From positions 67,093,645-67,157,644 of the forward strand of contig NC_090981.1 of assembly GCF_040807025.1 (NCBI RefSeq): a stretch of DNA of 64,000 bases. Direction: 5' to 3'. Below the pieces are notes generated by a model that had not been told where the DNA came from, did no database searches, and saw only the letters and a program-made list of their open reading frames with translations. The number at the start of each line of letters is the position of its first letter. Position 1 is the first letter of the stretch. The stretch is from Struthio camelus. Lineage: Eukaryota > Chordata > Aves > Struthioniformes > Struthionidae. The position numbers were made by a program, and so were the translations under genes. Below are positions 48,271 to 60,300 of this stretch, in pieces.

Positions 48271-49000
48271 GGGGAGCCGGCACGCGTTCACCTGCGCGCC
48301 GGAGCGGAAGCGGCGCTGGCTGCGAGGCCGCCCGGGCCGCTCGGTTACCGTTGGGTGGTCGGCCGAAGGAGCCGGCCTGCTCGGGGTGGACGGAGGCAGC
48401 GCAGGGGGCTCGGCGCGCGCCCACCCGTGGCAGCCGCCCGCTGCGGCCTCCTCGAAAGCGGCCCTTTCCTCTCGGCGCGGCTCAGGGTGGCTAGAAAACA
48501 GTCGGCGAAGTCGCAGAGCTTCTGGCGTCGGCCCTGGGTTGAGCCCCGGCGGCGCGGGCGGCGCGCGGCTCTGGCTCCATCTGCAACGCCCCGCCGGCGG
48601 CGCGAGAGGAAAGCCCGGGCCGGCCTCGGCGGGTGCCTTACAAATTTCCTAATGAGAACTTGTCTTCCCCGTCGCGTCGCTTCTGGAGGACTCCCAGTCG
48701 CCTTCGCCGTGGCTGGCGTTCAACTACCTGTCGCTTCCTCCCGTTTGAAAGTCGTTCTGCAAAAGCTCGTTTCGGACGAGGAGAGCGCGGCGGCTGCAGG
48801 AAGAAGTTGAGGCGGCGGCGGCGCCAGGCGCGGGCTCCGAACCCGTATGGTGGAAACGGCTGTGAGATCTTCTTACAAGCCGTTCAGCCTCGAGCCTGCG
48901 CTGGGAGAGCTGGGCGTCGCTGCCTTTGCTGGAGCGTGAACCTGTAACTCGTGCTCTGCTGCTGGAGGGGGGAACAAATTCACGCTGGGAGGTCCAAAAC

Positions 49001-50251
49001 CCGTTCCTTCTCTTGCTCCCCTTAGAAGGTAGTAGTCCGCTTCTAGGCAGAGAATAACGTTCTTCTTTAAAGCGAGCAAAATGTGTATTTCTGCCTTTTG
49101 GGGATGTGATGGATGTTTCTCATCTGCCTTCCCCCACCCCTCCCACAAAGTCAGGGTAACCCCAGGTTGCAGCTTAACGTGCTTCTGAGATCCCTGTGGA
49201 TGTAACAGGGGAATGGACTGTTCTCCTACAGAGAGTTGTGGCAGCTCCTACAGAAATAACTGAACCTGAATAGACGGTAGCTCTTTTCCTTCGAAGGTAT
49301 TTGGGGCCGTTTGCGGTAGCAGTTTAAAATGATGTGGGAATGCACCTGGAAATGAGGTAGAAGCTAAGTCTCAGAAGACTAATGCTGAAGAAAACGCGAG
49401 TATATCTCAAGACAAGTTAAAAATCAACCATGAGCTAGTCGAGCTTCTAACAGAGCGCTCAAACAGTACGGTGAATAAATAAACAGCTCACGTAGGACAG
49501 CTGTTTATGTAGATCCTTCCGTGACAATAGGTGTCACTTGATGTATTACACAGCCTTTAGGCTACATAAAGATTTTGTAGTATTTAATTTTTCACTTTAC
49601 ACTGATGAGTGAAACATCATTTGTTCTCAAAGATGTCTTTCCCAAGGCAAAGTAAATCAGTGAGCTGTTGCCTTTTGCGGTCTCTTAAGTTGTTTTGAGG
49701 GAAGTGAATCTTTCCCCTCTCTTCTGCTGGGCTGTCTGCTTCTGAAGTCCGCTAATGGCTTTTAAATGTCGGTATGGGCTATTTGATATTAGTCATTCTG
49801 GAAAGGCTTTTCAGAGGAAAGTGCGTGCCTTTGGGGAGGGAAAAATGGTTGGAGGAACACTCCTACAACCAGGCAACAGGAACATTTAAGGTTAAAAGAA
49901 GTGGAGAAGAAAGAAATAGCAGCAGTTTTGAAAACTAGATTAGCGTATTTTTCAGCTGGTTAGGATTTTTTTTTGTTTGTTTTTAATATCTAGGTAATGA
50001 ACAAAGGCCGCAGCTAACATTTGCTGTGTATTGTTTTCAAACCTTCCATCCACGTAAAAAGGAAATCTGCTGTGTGTAAACATTGTGTTGTCCCGAAGTC
50101 AAGTCCTACTCCAGGGAAATGGGTTTTTTTAAGAGAAGGAGAATTTGATCCTCGCACTAAAGTAAGTAGGATATCAGCTCTTAAAGCAAAGATGTGTGTT
50201 TCTTTCCCAGCAGAAATGAGCACCTTCAGTGACTTGAAATGTCCATTTCAG
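49001..50251 (+). other. Probable ELAC1 intron 1
   Basis: Non-coding DNA between CpG island 2 and the ELAC1 start exon. There is no other recognisable feature. The acceptor TTTCAG ends at 50251. Confidence 0.5.
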
Positions 50252-50273
50252 GTGGCAAACTGACCGGTTTAAG

Positions 50274-50430
50274 ATGTCCGTGGATATAACTTTCCTTGGG
50301 ACAGGCTCCGCGTACCCCTCTCCAACGAGGGGCGCGTCAGCGTTAGTGCTTCGCAGAGAAGGGGAGTGCTGGCTCTTTGACTGCGGAGAGGGAACTCAGA
50401 CACAGTTTATGAAAAGCCATCTGAAAGCAG
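50274..50430 (+). CDS. ELAC1: ELAC1 coding exon 1
   Basis: Residues 1-52 plus one base of codon 53. It reads MSVDITFLGTGSAYPSPTRG and then WLFDCGEGTQTQF, the first beta-sheet half of the metallo-beta-lactamase fold. An in-frame-independent upstream ATG reading stops before this start. The donor is GTTAGC. Confidence 0.96.
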
Positions 50431-53400
50431 GTTAGCGTTCTTGCAAGTTATTGTGATGAGGGGAGGGGAAAAGTTGCAGAGGGTCTAAACAAAATACTTT
50501 GTCCTCCTGCTTATATTATTTGGGTATATGCTAAACATGCGTGAGCACCGGAACGTGCTGCATTTGGGTGGCAGTTGCTGAACTTGCTGTGCAGTAGCCC
50601 TTACTTGCCCTTTGGTAGAGAATTGCGTTCGAGAGCCAAACTCTTCTGAATTCATTTTTTAGGCCTTGTGATTTCAAACATAGACCACGAACCTAAACTT
50701 TCATTGTTCTGTGTTTGACTGAAGACAGCTCCAGTCAATACCTGCTGTGAATCTTCCTGTCAATAGATATTTTGCTTTTGTTTTTGAATACAGTTGTGTG
50801 TATTCCTATTAGCTTTTACGTTTTGGCAAATAACGTGGAAACCCCACTTGCTTTCAGCCATTGTGCTTTTGCAGTCTCCAGTGGCAAGAGCAGGCTTCTG
50901 ACTTTCACAGATGAGTTTTAAAGATGGAATTAACGGTTGCAAACATAGAAACCACCTCCTGCTCCCTCAAAATCTGAATCTACCATGGGATTTAATGTCA
51001 AAGTGAATGAACTGAAGTACTGACTTGAACTAAATTTTTTCTGAAGTTAGAGATTGGTACCATACACACAAAATTTGCTTGCTCCTAATTGCTGATTAAG
51101 ATGACTTTGGTTCCCTGACATCTTTCTGTTCACAAACTGCAGCACTAGAGAAACTGCAAGTCGTAGTGGTTGCCCCCTTTGTAGAAAGGAGCTCCTGAAG
51201 TGGTCTGGGTAAATACAAGCTGGCTAGCTCACTGTGAGACTGCCAGCTGGAACAGTGTATCTAGTTTTGATGTCGTTTCTGTTTGAGTATGTTTTCTATG
51301 GAAAGGAAGGCAGAAAAGGCCACCAAAAGACTCAGTGGCTGGAGAAAATGCCATATAGCAAGGAAGAAGGAACTTGATTAGTTAAACGAAGAGCCTGATG
51401 CAGCTTGGTTAATACATACGTATCTTTAATAAGAGAAAATTCTGGGCTTTTTTAATATAGCAAGGATAGGGTCCAGTGCCTTGAAGCTGGAGTGAGACAA
51501 AGTCAGTCTGGAAACAAAGCTCAAATCTTGACGTGAAATTTTTCATGTATTTGGTAGGAACCGTGGGGGTCTGGCTCTTTAAAGAACTTTGAATCAAAAT
51601 TGTTGTGTGTTTTTTTTTTTTTGAATTACACTCATTTCATGTATTAAATGAGTGTATTAAACTAGAAACAACACAAATTCCACCTTATGTTTCTCATTAG
51701 TCCACAGTTACCATGCAATATATCAAAGTGCAACCACTTTCGAGAACTGCTTTGCGTTTTAATATGGCAGATGTCACCAGTTGATCCAGTTCCACGCTGT
51801 TAGCACGTTTTGCTCAGAAGTAGCTAAAACTTACGTCTCAGCAGTCTTTTTTGACAAATCATTTGTAAGTCGAAATAAACCTCGTGTGAAAAGTTATCAC
51901 TATGGTAGAAAAAAATACTTAGTGGTTTGGGAGTTAGTTCTTAAAGGTGGGTTTTATTTTCATTTCCCTCCTTCCTTTCGTTTCTTTCTCTTCTTTTTGC
52001 CAAAAAGTGATTAATTCCTGAGTTGCCATGGTGTTCGCTTATGTTCCTCTCTTTTTTTTCCTATTGTTCTAATCAATAGGTAGAATTACAAAGATTTTCA
52101 TAACTCATCTTCATGGTGACCATTTTTTTGGACTTCCTGGCCTGCTGTGTACGCTGAGCCTCCAAAGTAGCCCTGACCCAAACAAACCACCCATTGATAT
52201 TTATGGACCATTAGGACTGCAAAACTTCATATGGACGACTATGGAGCTCTCCCACTCGCAGCTTCTGTTTCCTTACGTTGTTCACGAACTTGTACCTACA
52301 CGGGACCAGTGTCCTGCAGAAGAGTTTAAAGAACTTCCTTGTCTGACCAGAGATGAAATACCTTCAGAGGAGGTGCAACAGAGGATACTCCACCTGGATC
52401 CTGTAGAAAACTCGTACTTGCTAGTTGATGATGAGCAGTTCGTTGTGAAAGCATTTCGTCTCTTCCACCGCATTCCTTCATTTGGCTTTGTCGTGGAAGA
52501 GAAGCCACGGACGGGTAAACTCAATGTACAAAAACTAAAAGACCTTGGTAACTACTTTGACTTATTTTTTCCTCTTTAATTTTAGGGCTCTGGAGATCAG
52601 TATTCTGTGGAACTTATTCCTGAGTGCCTTTACAGTATTACTGCTTCTTGCTGCCTTTGCATCAGAGCTCTAATTGCCTTTCTTACACCGATGGGAACTG
52701 TTAGATGCCTTTGTTAGACCGGAAAGGCATGTTCTGAGAGCAGCTTGTTCACATTGCAGCTTCAGATGCTGAGAAGTGATCAGCAGGCAGCAGATGTCCA
52801 AATGCATGTGCTCAAGCTGAGTATTGACTCCAGTTTTCAGCAATTGTAGTAAAATTGGGTTCACAAGCAGCAGAAATCTTTTTCTGACCACCTTTCTAGG
52901 TATTCTAGTAAATTGGAGCTGTGTATATCTCTCCATAATTCATTTTAATCCCATTTTCTAGTAAAAACATTTTAATACGTTATACCAATGCAGCAGTTTG
53001 AATCGGTACACCACGCTACTGCCAATTAGTATTGCAGACTACTCTCCTATTGAGAAGAGCAAACAAGTTCAGAAGTTAAGGTTTAAAAAGCATAACATGG
53101 CTTTCAGAGAAAGGTATGGCAGTGTATTTGCATGACTTTATTGACTCTAGTAGGGAGAACGTAGCTTTTTTCAAAAGCACCTTCTGTCAAAGTTACAAGC
53201 TTTTTATTTGTATGAGGAATGGGAAATGTCAATTGCTACTTTTATTGAGGTTTTATTTTTTCAGTGAGGCAGCTCTACGTGTAGTGTATTTCTTCTTCAA
53301 AGATCTTTGAAACCCGACATTGATCCTGGCGCTTACTGACTCTTTTGCTTTTATTTACCAGGAGTTCAGCCTGGTCCTCTATATGGAAAACTGAAGAATG

Positions 53401-53831
53401 GTATTACAGTTGTTCTAGAAAATGGAATAACTATTTCTCCTTCGGATGTCGTAGAAGACCCTATTCCTGGAAGAAAAATTTGCATTTTAGGGGACTGCTC
53501 GGGGGTGGTTGGAGATGCAGCCATGAAGCTTTGCTATGAAGCAGATATATTGATTCATGAAGCCACGTTGGATGATAGCCAAGAGGAAAAGGCCAGAGAG
53601 CATGGTCATAGCACTCCAAAAATGGCATCTGATTTTGCAAAATTGTGTAAAGTTAAGAAACTCGTTTTGACTCACTTCAGTCAACGATATAAACCAACTG
53701 CTCAAATAGGTGAAGGAGATACTGACATAACAGAACTGAAGAGACAGGCAGAGTCAGTGTTAGATGGTCAAGAAGTAACACTAGCTGAGGATTTTATGAC
53801 AATAGAAGTTCCAATGAAAAAGCAAAAATAG
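50274..53831 (+). CDS. ELAC1: Zinc phosphodiesterase ELAC1 (short-form tRNase Z), 3 coding exons
   Basis: ELAC1 is the short form of RNase Z, a metallo-beta-lactamase-fold endonuclease. It acts on tRNA 3' ends and is reported to remove 2',3'-cyclic phosphates during repair of damaged tRNAs in the cytosol. The spliced frame is 50274-50430, 52080-52547 and 53362-53831: 1095 nt, 364 residues, against 363 in human. All metal and catalytic residues are present: the HxHxDH motif H62, H64, D66, H67, then H182 (FHRIPSFGF), D253 (ILGDCSG), the HEATLDD motif from H274 (HEAT), and H313 (LTHFSQRY). The tRNA-binding GP motif is at VQPGPLYGKL (about 210-219). The start MSVDITFLGTG matches the family N-terminus and has A at -3. 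No frame damage was seen. The gene lies 9.2 kb downstream of ME2 on the same strand. Confidence 0.97.
52080..52547 (+). CDS. ELAC1: ELAC1 coding exon 2 (zinc motif)
   Basis: Completes G53 and runs to L208 plus one base. It begins RITKIFITHLHGDHFFGLPG with the zinc-binding HxHxDH motif. It includes WTTMELSHSQLLFPYVVHEL and H182 in FRLFHRIPSFGF. The region 135-160 is the least conserved against the human protein. Confidence 0.97.
53362..53831 (+). CDS. ELAC1: ELAC1 coding exon 3 (C-terminal half)
   Basis: Completes G209 and runs to residue 364, with TAG at 53829-53831. It carries the GP motif, D253, the HEAT motif at 274-277, EHGHSTP and H313, and ends AEDFMTIEVPMKKQK. Confidence 0.97.
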
Positions 53832-54360
53832 TAGCATTAACAGGCTCTGCGTGACAATGTGAAGTAGGCTAGTGTTCAGTGGCACTTAAAACTAGCAGTA
53901 GGGTTTCTGGTATCCAAATTAGCTCTATGGTACATGGAGAACAGTTGCAAACTGGAGAAGGATGGAGAGAGTACCAGGTACAGTTATCATCACTTTTGCA
54001 CAGAAAGAAAAAAAGACGCTCAGAAATCTGGAATTCGGGATAAATTCTTCGGTGATTGCTGCAGACACCTAAGCTGGCCAGAAATCGGAACGTGCAGGCA
54101 TAAACCTTCAGAGCCTAGACATTTCACTTGCGCTAAAGAAAGATCCCTAGAACAGACTACTGGATTATTCCACTCGATACGGTCTCCAGGAAGGTTTCTA
54201 TTCTACAGCAGAATTTAAAATAACTTGCCCCTGTTACAAGCTTTTGAACAACATCTATTTCAAACTTGTATACAGTATTTTGTAACTATTTATCTGATTT
54301 CTATGTAAGAGGGCTATTACACTAAAACTAATAAAGTATTTATAACTCCGCCAAATATTT
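53832..54360 (+). other. ELAC1 3' UTR
   Basis: About 525 bases from the stop to the probable cleavage region just after the AATAAA at 54330. The open frame at 53934-54218 lies inside this UTR and is not recognised. Confidence 0.7.
54330..54335 (+). terminator. ELAC1 poly(A) signal AATAAA
   Basis: A canonical signal about 500 bases after the ELAC1 stop, with a GT-rich element (GGTGGTGTTG) starting near 54366. That is the expected spacing for cleavage around 54350-54360. Confidence 0.75.
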
Positions 54361-57300
54361 GCAACTGGTGGTGTTGCTATGCTCAAGTTGAGGAGTTTTT
54401 ACAAATACTCCCTTTGCATATAAAATTTTCACATAAATAACTGTAGTTTAGGCCTCCTGTCGGAGGTGAGTCACTCTTAACAAATTGATTCATTTGAAAC
54501 TCCAAAGTGTGAGTCCTAGGTTTGCATACCTGTTCCCTGCATCACAGAAGTTTTGAAAGTATGCTCCGGTGCTCTTTAGGCAAATGAAAAGTAATCTTTC
54601 CTAATGCGTTCCTCCAAATGTGTTTTCAAAGGCAGATTATTCTGATGAGAGCGTATTTCTGCTAGTAGAAATACACCTACAGGAGGAATTCCACCTACGT
54701 TTAGCTGGATCTATTTCTCCAATGACTTTATTTGTGCAGTGTAAGTGACCTCCAGGCCAACTTTAAATCTCTCTCCCCTTCCTCAAAACTAGTTAGAATT
54801 TGGAGTTTCCCACATTTTAGCTCAATTTTCTGTTCAAAAATTAAATGAGTGCTTTTGAAAAGTCAGTCCTAGATATGTTTCCTTTAGCATGGGTTCCTGA
54901 AAGCTGAAATACTTCATGGCTTTCTAATAAACACTGAAAACTTTGGCAGGTGTAAGTGCAGCTGCTAGAGCTTATGCTTGTGCTTTTGTTGAATTGATGC
55001 TAATGCAGATGGAAAATGAATTTGTTTTAATTTACCGTTTACCTCCCTGCTTTAAATCTGGAATAATGAAGCTATAAAAGTGAAAACAATGCCGCTCTTT
55101 AAAAATCTCTCAATTGTAAATGATGTACCACTTTGCACTATCTGTTCTTACGCATTGGCAATCTTGACCCAGACCGAGCTGGTGGAATGAGAAAGTTAAA
55201 TCCTGCGTGTAATTTACTGTACTCTTCACGTTCTCTTCAGTAAAAGTGTGTGTGGCTGTAACGAAGCAGCAATTTTTGAAGAAGAATAAAAGGAGTGTGA
55301 TTTCCTAATATTTGTCTGAACTGGTCAAAGTGAATTGGAAGTCTTACCCTTCTAACAGGCTCTTACTTATTTTATCTTAGTGCTACCACTTTAACTCCGA
55401 ACTGAATTACACCAATGTTAATGTTTTGTAACAGTATTTCAAATACACGTATATGGTCTGCGGAGGAACACTTTGATTTCTTTAAAAATTAAAGCAGATC
55501 CTGACCGGAAAGGCTGCAGACTTGAACAACATGACATTTGGAGCAGAAAGTCACTGATCTCTATGACTTCTCTCTTAAAAAAGTGGTGTAAAAAAGCTAG
55601 AGGAGTCTGCAGACTGCAGCAGTGTGCTCTTTCCACCCAGAGATTGTTTTTCTTTTGTAAGATAATATGCTGGACATTAGCAATAATAGCGGGTGCAAAG
55701 AGCTTAATATCACCCTCTGCTTTATGTAGTCAAAAGCTGAATAGTCTTCAGCTACTGTATGCCTTCCTACAGCGAGAGGACAACATCTTTTGCTGTCTCG
55801 AGCATGAGCAGCGCTGCGTTGCTCAGCTGCCTGTCCGTCAGCATTGGAACAACTGCAAATTTGTACCTGCAAGCCGTTCACAGTTGTGATGTGAAATTCA
55901 GGAAACAACTTCAAGGCTTTGTAGAGATCCACTGGACACTGTGTGCAAATGGCAAAACCGAAGAATGGAAATGATAGCAAAGGAAAGTCCAAAAGCCTAT
56001 GCAGCCTAAAATGTATGTAACCAAGGCTACAGCTCATCTTCCTTGGGTGCTGGATCCTACCTCTTAGGATAGGGTTTATGCATCCTAGAGGTAAATAAGG
56101 TTTGGCATTCCTGTGGTTGGTTAATTGCTGTGAATTCAGGAAAATCCTCAATTCCCATTCAAATCAAGGAGGGTGCGGATAGGTGGTACGGGCGAACCAA
56201 TGTCCCAGTTTGCTGCCGCTGAGGGGAGGAGGCTCGTTCCTCCGTGCCCTGCCTTCCCAGTGCCCTCCGTGGCCACGTGGTGCGGCGCCCTGTGCCAGGT
56301 CTGCTGCTTGCCTGGCTGAGCAGCCAGTAATTCAACTTGCTAACTCAGAAGAAAACTCCCTACTGGGCTAATTTGCAGCGGGATTATGGAGTTGAATTGT
56401 CTTGCTGTGTGACTAGTGCAAGAGCTGAATGAAGGAGGGAGCAGAAGTGCGTGGCCAGAACTGGAGAGCTGCCTTTGGGCTTCCCTTTTTTGAGTAGGAG
56501 GCAAGCCAGCAGATTGGCTCAGTCGTACCACACCACTACATCCTAAATAAATTCTGATGAGAGCAATTTTCTTTTGGATAATAAGAGCAAGGAGAAAAAT
56601 GTATCTAATTGAGGCAGTAGGCCAGATCTGCTCCAAGTATTAGGTCTGGGTCCTTTCTTCTGTTGCAGAGAGCTGACATTAGTGCATTTTTGATGGCAAT
56701 TTGCTCTCTACAGGCGGTCAAAGCAGCACGCCGGGCTCTCTATCTCTTTTCATGTAAAGTGGGAAGAGATATTGCAAGTTACCTAGTCTATACTCAGGGC
56801 CAGATATGGCTGCCATTTTTTAAAGACAGTTTCTTTGTGTATGCTTGTGAACAAAGTTATGTGAAATTCCTGTTTATTTTGGATTTTTTTTTTGGTAATT
56901 GTAATCAAATTATAGTTTCCTCCCTTTTGTCAGGCCCGTGTGGCTCTACTTCCTATGGTCCCCTTTTCTCTTCTCTGTACATATGGCTGGATACTGAATG
57001 ATTTTAAAAACCTGACCACTAGGGAGACTTGAATTAAATTAATAGAATTATGTGTGCCAGTAAGGACAGAAGAACCTGGACCATAAAATGCTTATTTTCC
57101 CTATTGATGGGTTCATCTTTCCATTAAGCATTTGTTAGTTGTTGGAGAGTGAGGCTCCTTTGGGTTCAAGCATATCTGCCTGAAAGTATTTTGTTTGACA
57201 GCGAGTAAGTAATGTGATAATATACTAGAAAGCTTGTTAGGGTCACAGATGGAGGTTTGGGCAATCTCTTTTTATTTGCACAGCTTCTCAAATGGAGAGA

Positions 57301-60300
57301 AATCTGAGATCCTTGATTTCCCTTTTTAGTTTAGTCTTTAAACGCATTCAAAGTTAAAAATACTTCACTCTGGAGAGAAAAAAAAAAAAAAGACATGACA
57401 ACCTGTGTAGCTCAGAAGTCAGTATTCTTATTTTAATCTTAATAGGCATGTCAAGGTCCAAAGGATGAATTTCTCCCATACGCAAGCAAATATTGCATAG
57501 CACAGATTAAAATTTCCAGCTGTGCAAATTGCCCTTTGAATAGCACAAGCTGCCCTCAGAGGCTCAGGTAACATTTCCTGCCCTTTAAAGCGTTGTAGGC
57601 CAAGTAAAATAGTCTCTAGCATTTAGTACTCTTGTCAAGTAGCTGGCTGCTGCTGGCTGATGTGCAACGATTGCATGTGGATTTGGTGTTGCAGCAAATG
57701 AAGAGATCTAATTAAAGGTCTAATCCTGTAGAACCTGAGTTACCCTCAGCTCCTAAATCAAAATAACTTGAAGGGCTGCTCCTGCTGGATGCTGACGGCC
57801 TGGCACTTCAGAGGGGGTCTCCTGTCTCGTCCTGTGTTTCGTTCTGTGAGGGTTGCATAATACACAAATAGGGATTTTTATGGTGCCTAGCTATCTGTGG
57901 GGGAGAGAAAGGGGAAAGCAGGGAGGAATTCTGCTTTTCTGACTCTCCCCTTTCCTCTCCTCATTGTCTGAGAAAATTAGAAAATATCTGGCATGACTAC
58001 CTTCACAACTCTCTCATGCCAAAATGCAAAAGGATTCTTGTTGAGCTAAAGAAATAAAACATTACGGGCTTTCATTTCTGAAAGTGATACTGTGGAGATG
58101 TATGCCTGCCATCAAGGTCAGGAGAGTTTGGGGGCAATGGGGGCTTTTAAGCAATTCTGATTGATTATTTATATGTAAGTAAAGATTTGTGAGCTTTAAA
58201 AGCTTGGGTTTTGGGTTTTTTTTAAATTTTTCTACTTGAAGATTTCCCTTAGTTTGCTTTCTTTTCAGCTGGTACCAGCAGAGGGACTGCAAAAGGAGCT
58301 TATTATATTACGGGAAAGAGGAGGAGGGAGAAAATAATATGTAAAGATTTTTTTTAACACCACAGATGTTATGCAGTTTTACATATAGTTGCTAACTCAA
58401 TTGATAAACATGAGGCTAAATCTCTTGTCTGTTGGGCTCTGCATGAACTTGCAAAAAAAGCTCATGAACTGGTGACCCAAAGCTCAAAAACATGTAGCTG
58501 TTCCAAGGGTGGCACAGTCTTTGTAGGGTATGGATTCCGCTTTCAGCACATCTCCTATGCAGCCTGTCATCAAGTCTGGGCTCCAAATCCAGCTGGGGAA
58601 AGGAATTTCTGATGTTAGAGGTGGTTCAGTTTTTGATAACTACTATCCAGACCACATATGTGACTATTTGTCTGTCTGTGCTGAAGAAGCGGAATACATA
58701 ATCTTCATTTAGAAGCTTTTTTTTTAATAGACTTTTAAAATAATTTTCTATTACTGAATTATGTTCATTTATGAGGAAAAATATATTAATTATTTACCTA
58801 GTACGTTTTCATTCTATAAATCTAATTTCTGGCAAGACAATAGGACTCACTGAAATCGGTGGTTTGGCATGTCACTAGAACAACTTAATGCATTTTTTAT
58901 TAATAATAAAAATATATTGATTGGGATCTTGAGATAAAACAAGCTGCAGAAGTTTGATCAAAGTAACGTTTTTGGGTGGGGGAGGAATGCTAAAATATAA
59001 CAGGTTAACTTGATCTCACTGCTACAGGTATTTTATATTTCAAAAATAAGTTTAAGTTCAAGGGAGTTTTGGTAGCTGGAAAAAGTACTGTTTTGCTGGA
59101 CACGGTATTTCTGCAGGCTTTCAAATTTGCCATAATAGCCTACAGATGTCCTTCCTAGTACTAATTGTTCCTATAGGTGTTAGGAGCTATAGGAGATACT
59201 AGCTCAGCATCTTTCATGGTGAAGTTTCTACGTGGTAGTTAATAACAGTCCTCTAACAACTCTTCCTTGCAGATTCAACTGAATCCTTCATTCGCGTGTC
59301 GGTGCAGTCTGTTACGTGATCTTGCCGGGCGTCACCAGCGGCTGCTGTGCCCAGCGATGCTGCTGGAACATCTGGAGGCTCAGATGAAGCTTGCTGCAAC
59401 CGAGATCCTCCGGTGGCTCTGGCAGGAGCGGCTTACTGAGCATGTCACTGAAATCCCACATTTCAGCTTCTCCACCTGTTAGGTAGGGATATTATTACAA
59501 TTGCTTTGTGCACTTAAATATTCCTATGTATAAACACAAATAGTTACCCCATCAGCTTGAAGTGCTTGAAGTCAAGTCTGACTGCCTCAGATCTTTCTGT
59601 CTGCTCTGGTTAATCTTGAGTTTAGGTAGACGCTACGTTAGCACATCTGTTATTATACATTTAGCACTTGTACGATACTTAATTCAGATCTTTTCAGATT
59701 TTAATACAGCATTGATCCTATAAAATCGTATTTATCTTAATCATAATATTAAATAATGGAACTGCGAGGTCTTGTTTACAAAGAATGAGGCCAGGGAAAC
59801 GAGGGTGATGATCAACAGCAGCAAAACTTCATGGCACATCAAAGGATTAACATTCCGCTGAGTAACTGAATTCAAGCGACTTGTGTGTGTGTGAAACGAT
59901 ATGATGGAAATGCCAGATTAGTTTGAAAAATAAGAATCTTGAACACTACACACACTGAAAAATTTGCAATTTCATACCGCACTTCTGAATTTGCAGAACC
60001 TGGAGGGTTTACGTGTTAGCTTGTTCATACCTGCTTGCTAGAATATCGTGACAGATTGGACTGAATTTCCTAACACCCACTTCCCTTTCGTTTACACTGT
60101 TGAAAACACATTTTTGCATAGGAAGATCACTGTCCATTGAAAAGATATCTAAACCATAGTGTCCCGTAACAGTAATTCACTGCATCATCTCCTCCAACCT
60201 CTTAGATGGGGCTTTGGCTCGCAGAGTATGCCTTGAAAACAAACTAGTGGTATTATAAATGGAAAGAGATGTAACAAGTTATATTTAGACTTATTATTTG

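Larger units (their letters stand above)
46850..49000. promoter_or_regulatory. CpG island 2 (ELAC1 5' region)
   Basis: A sharp GC/CpG-rich block between AT-rich flanks, ending about 1.3 kb before the first ELAC1 coding exon. Apart from the embedded purine-rich minisatellite, the CpG-dense parts are about 47100-47640 and 48270-48950. It is inferred to hold the ELAC1 promoter and non-coding first exon. Possible exon-1 donors include GTAGTA at 49029, GTAACC at 49156 and GTATTT at 49297; none is decisive. Confidence 0.7.

Noticed and set aside
47234-48424. 396-, 341- and 290-codon proline-rich open frames on the - strand
   Set aside because: They are open in several frames at once because the purine-rich minisatellite has few stop codons. 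The sequence is repeat-driven with no domain or splice context.
52282-52524. 80-codon and 60-codon - strand open frames opposite ELAC1 coding exon 2
   Set aside because: They are shadows of the well-supported ELAC1 exon on the + strand.
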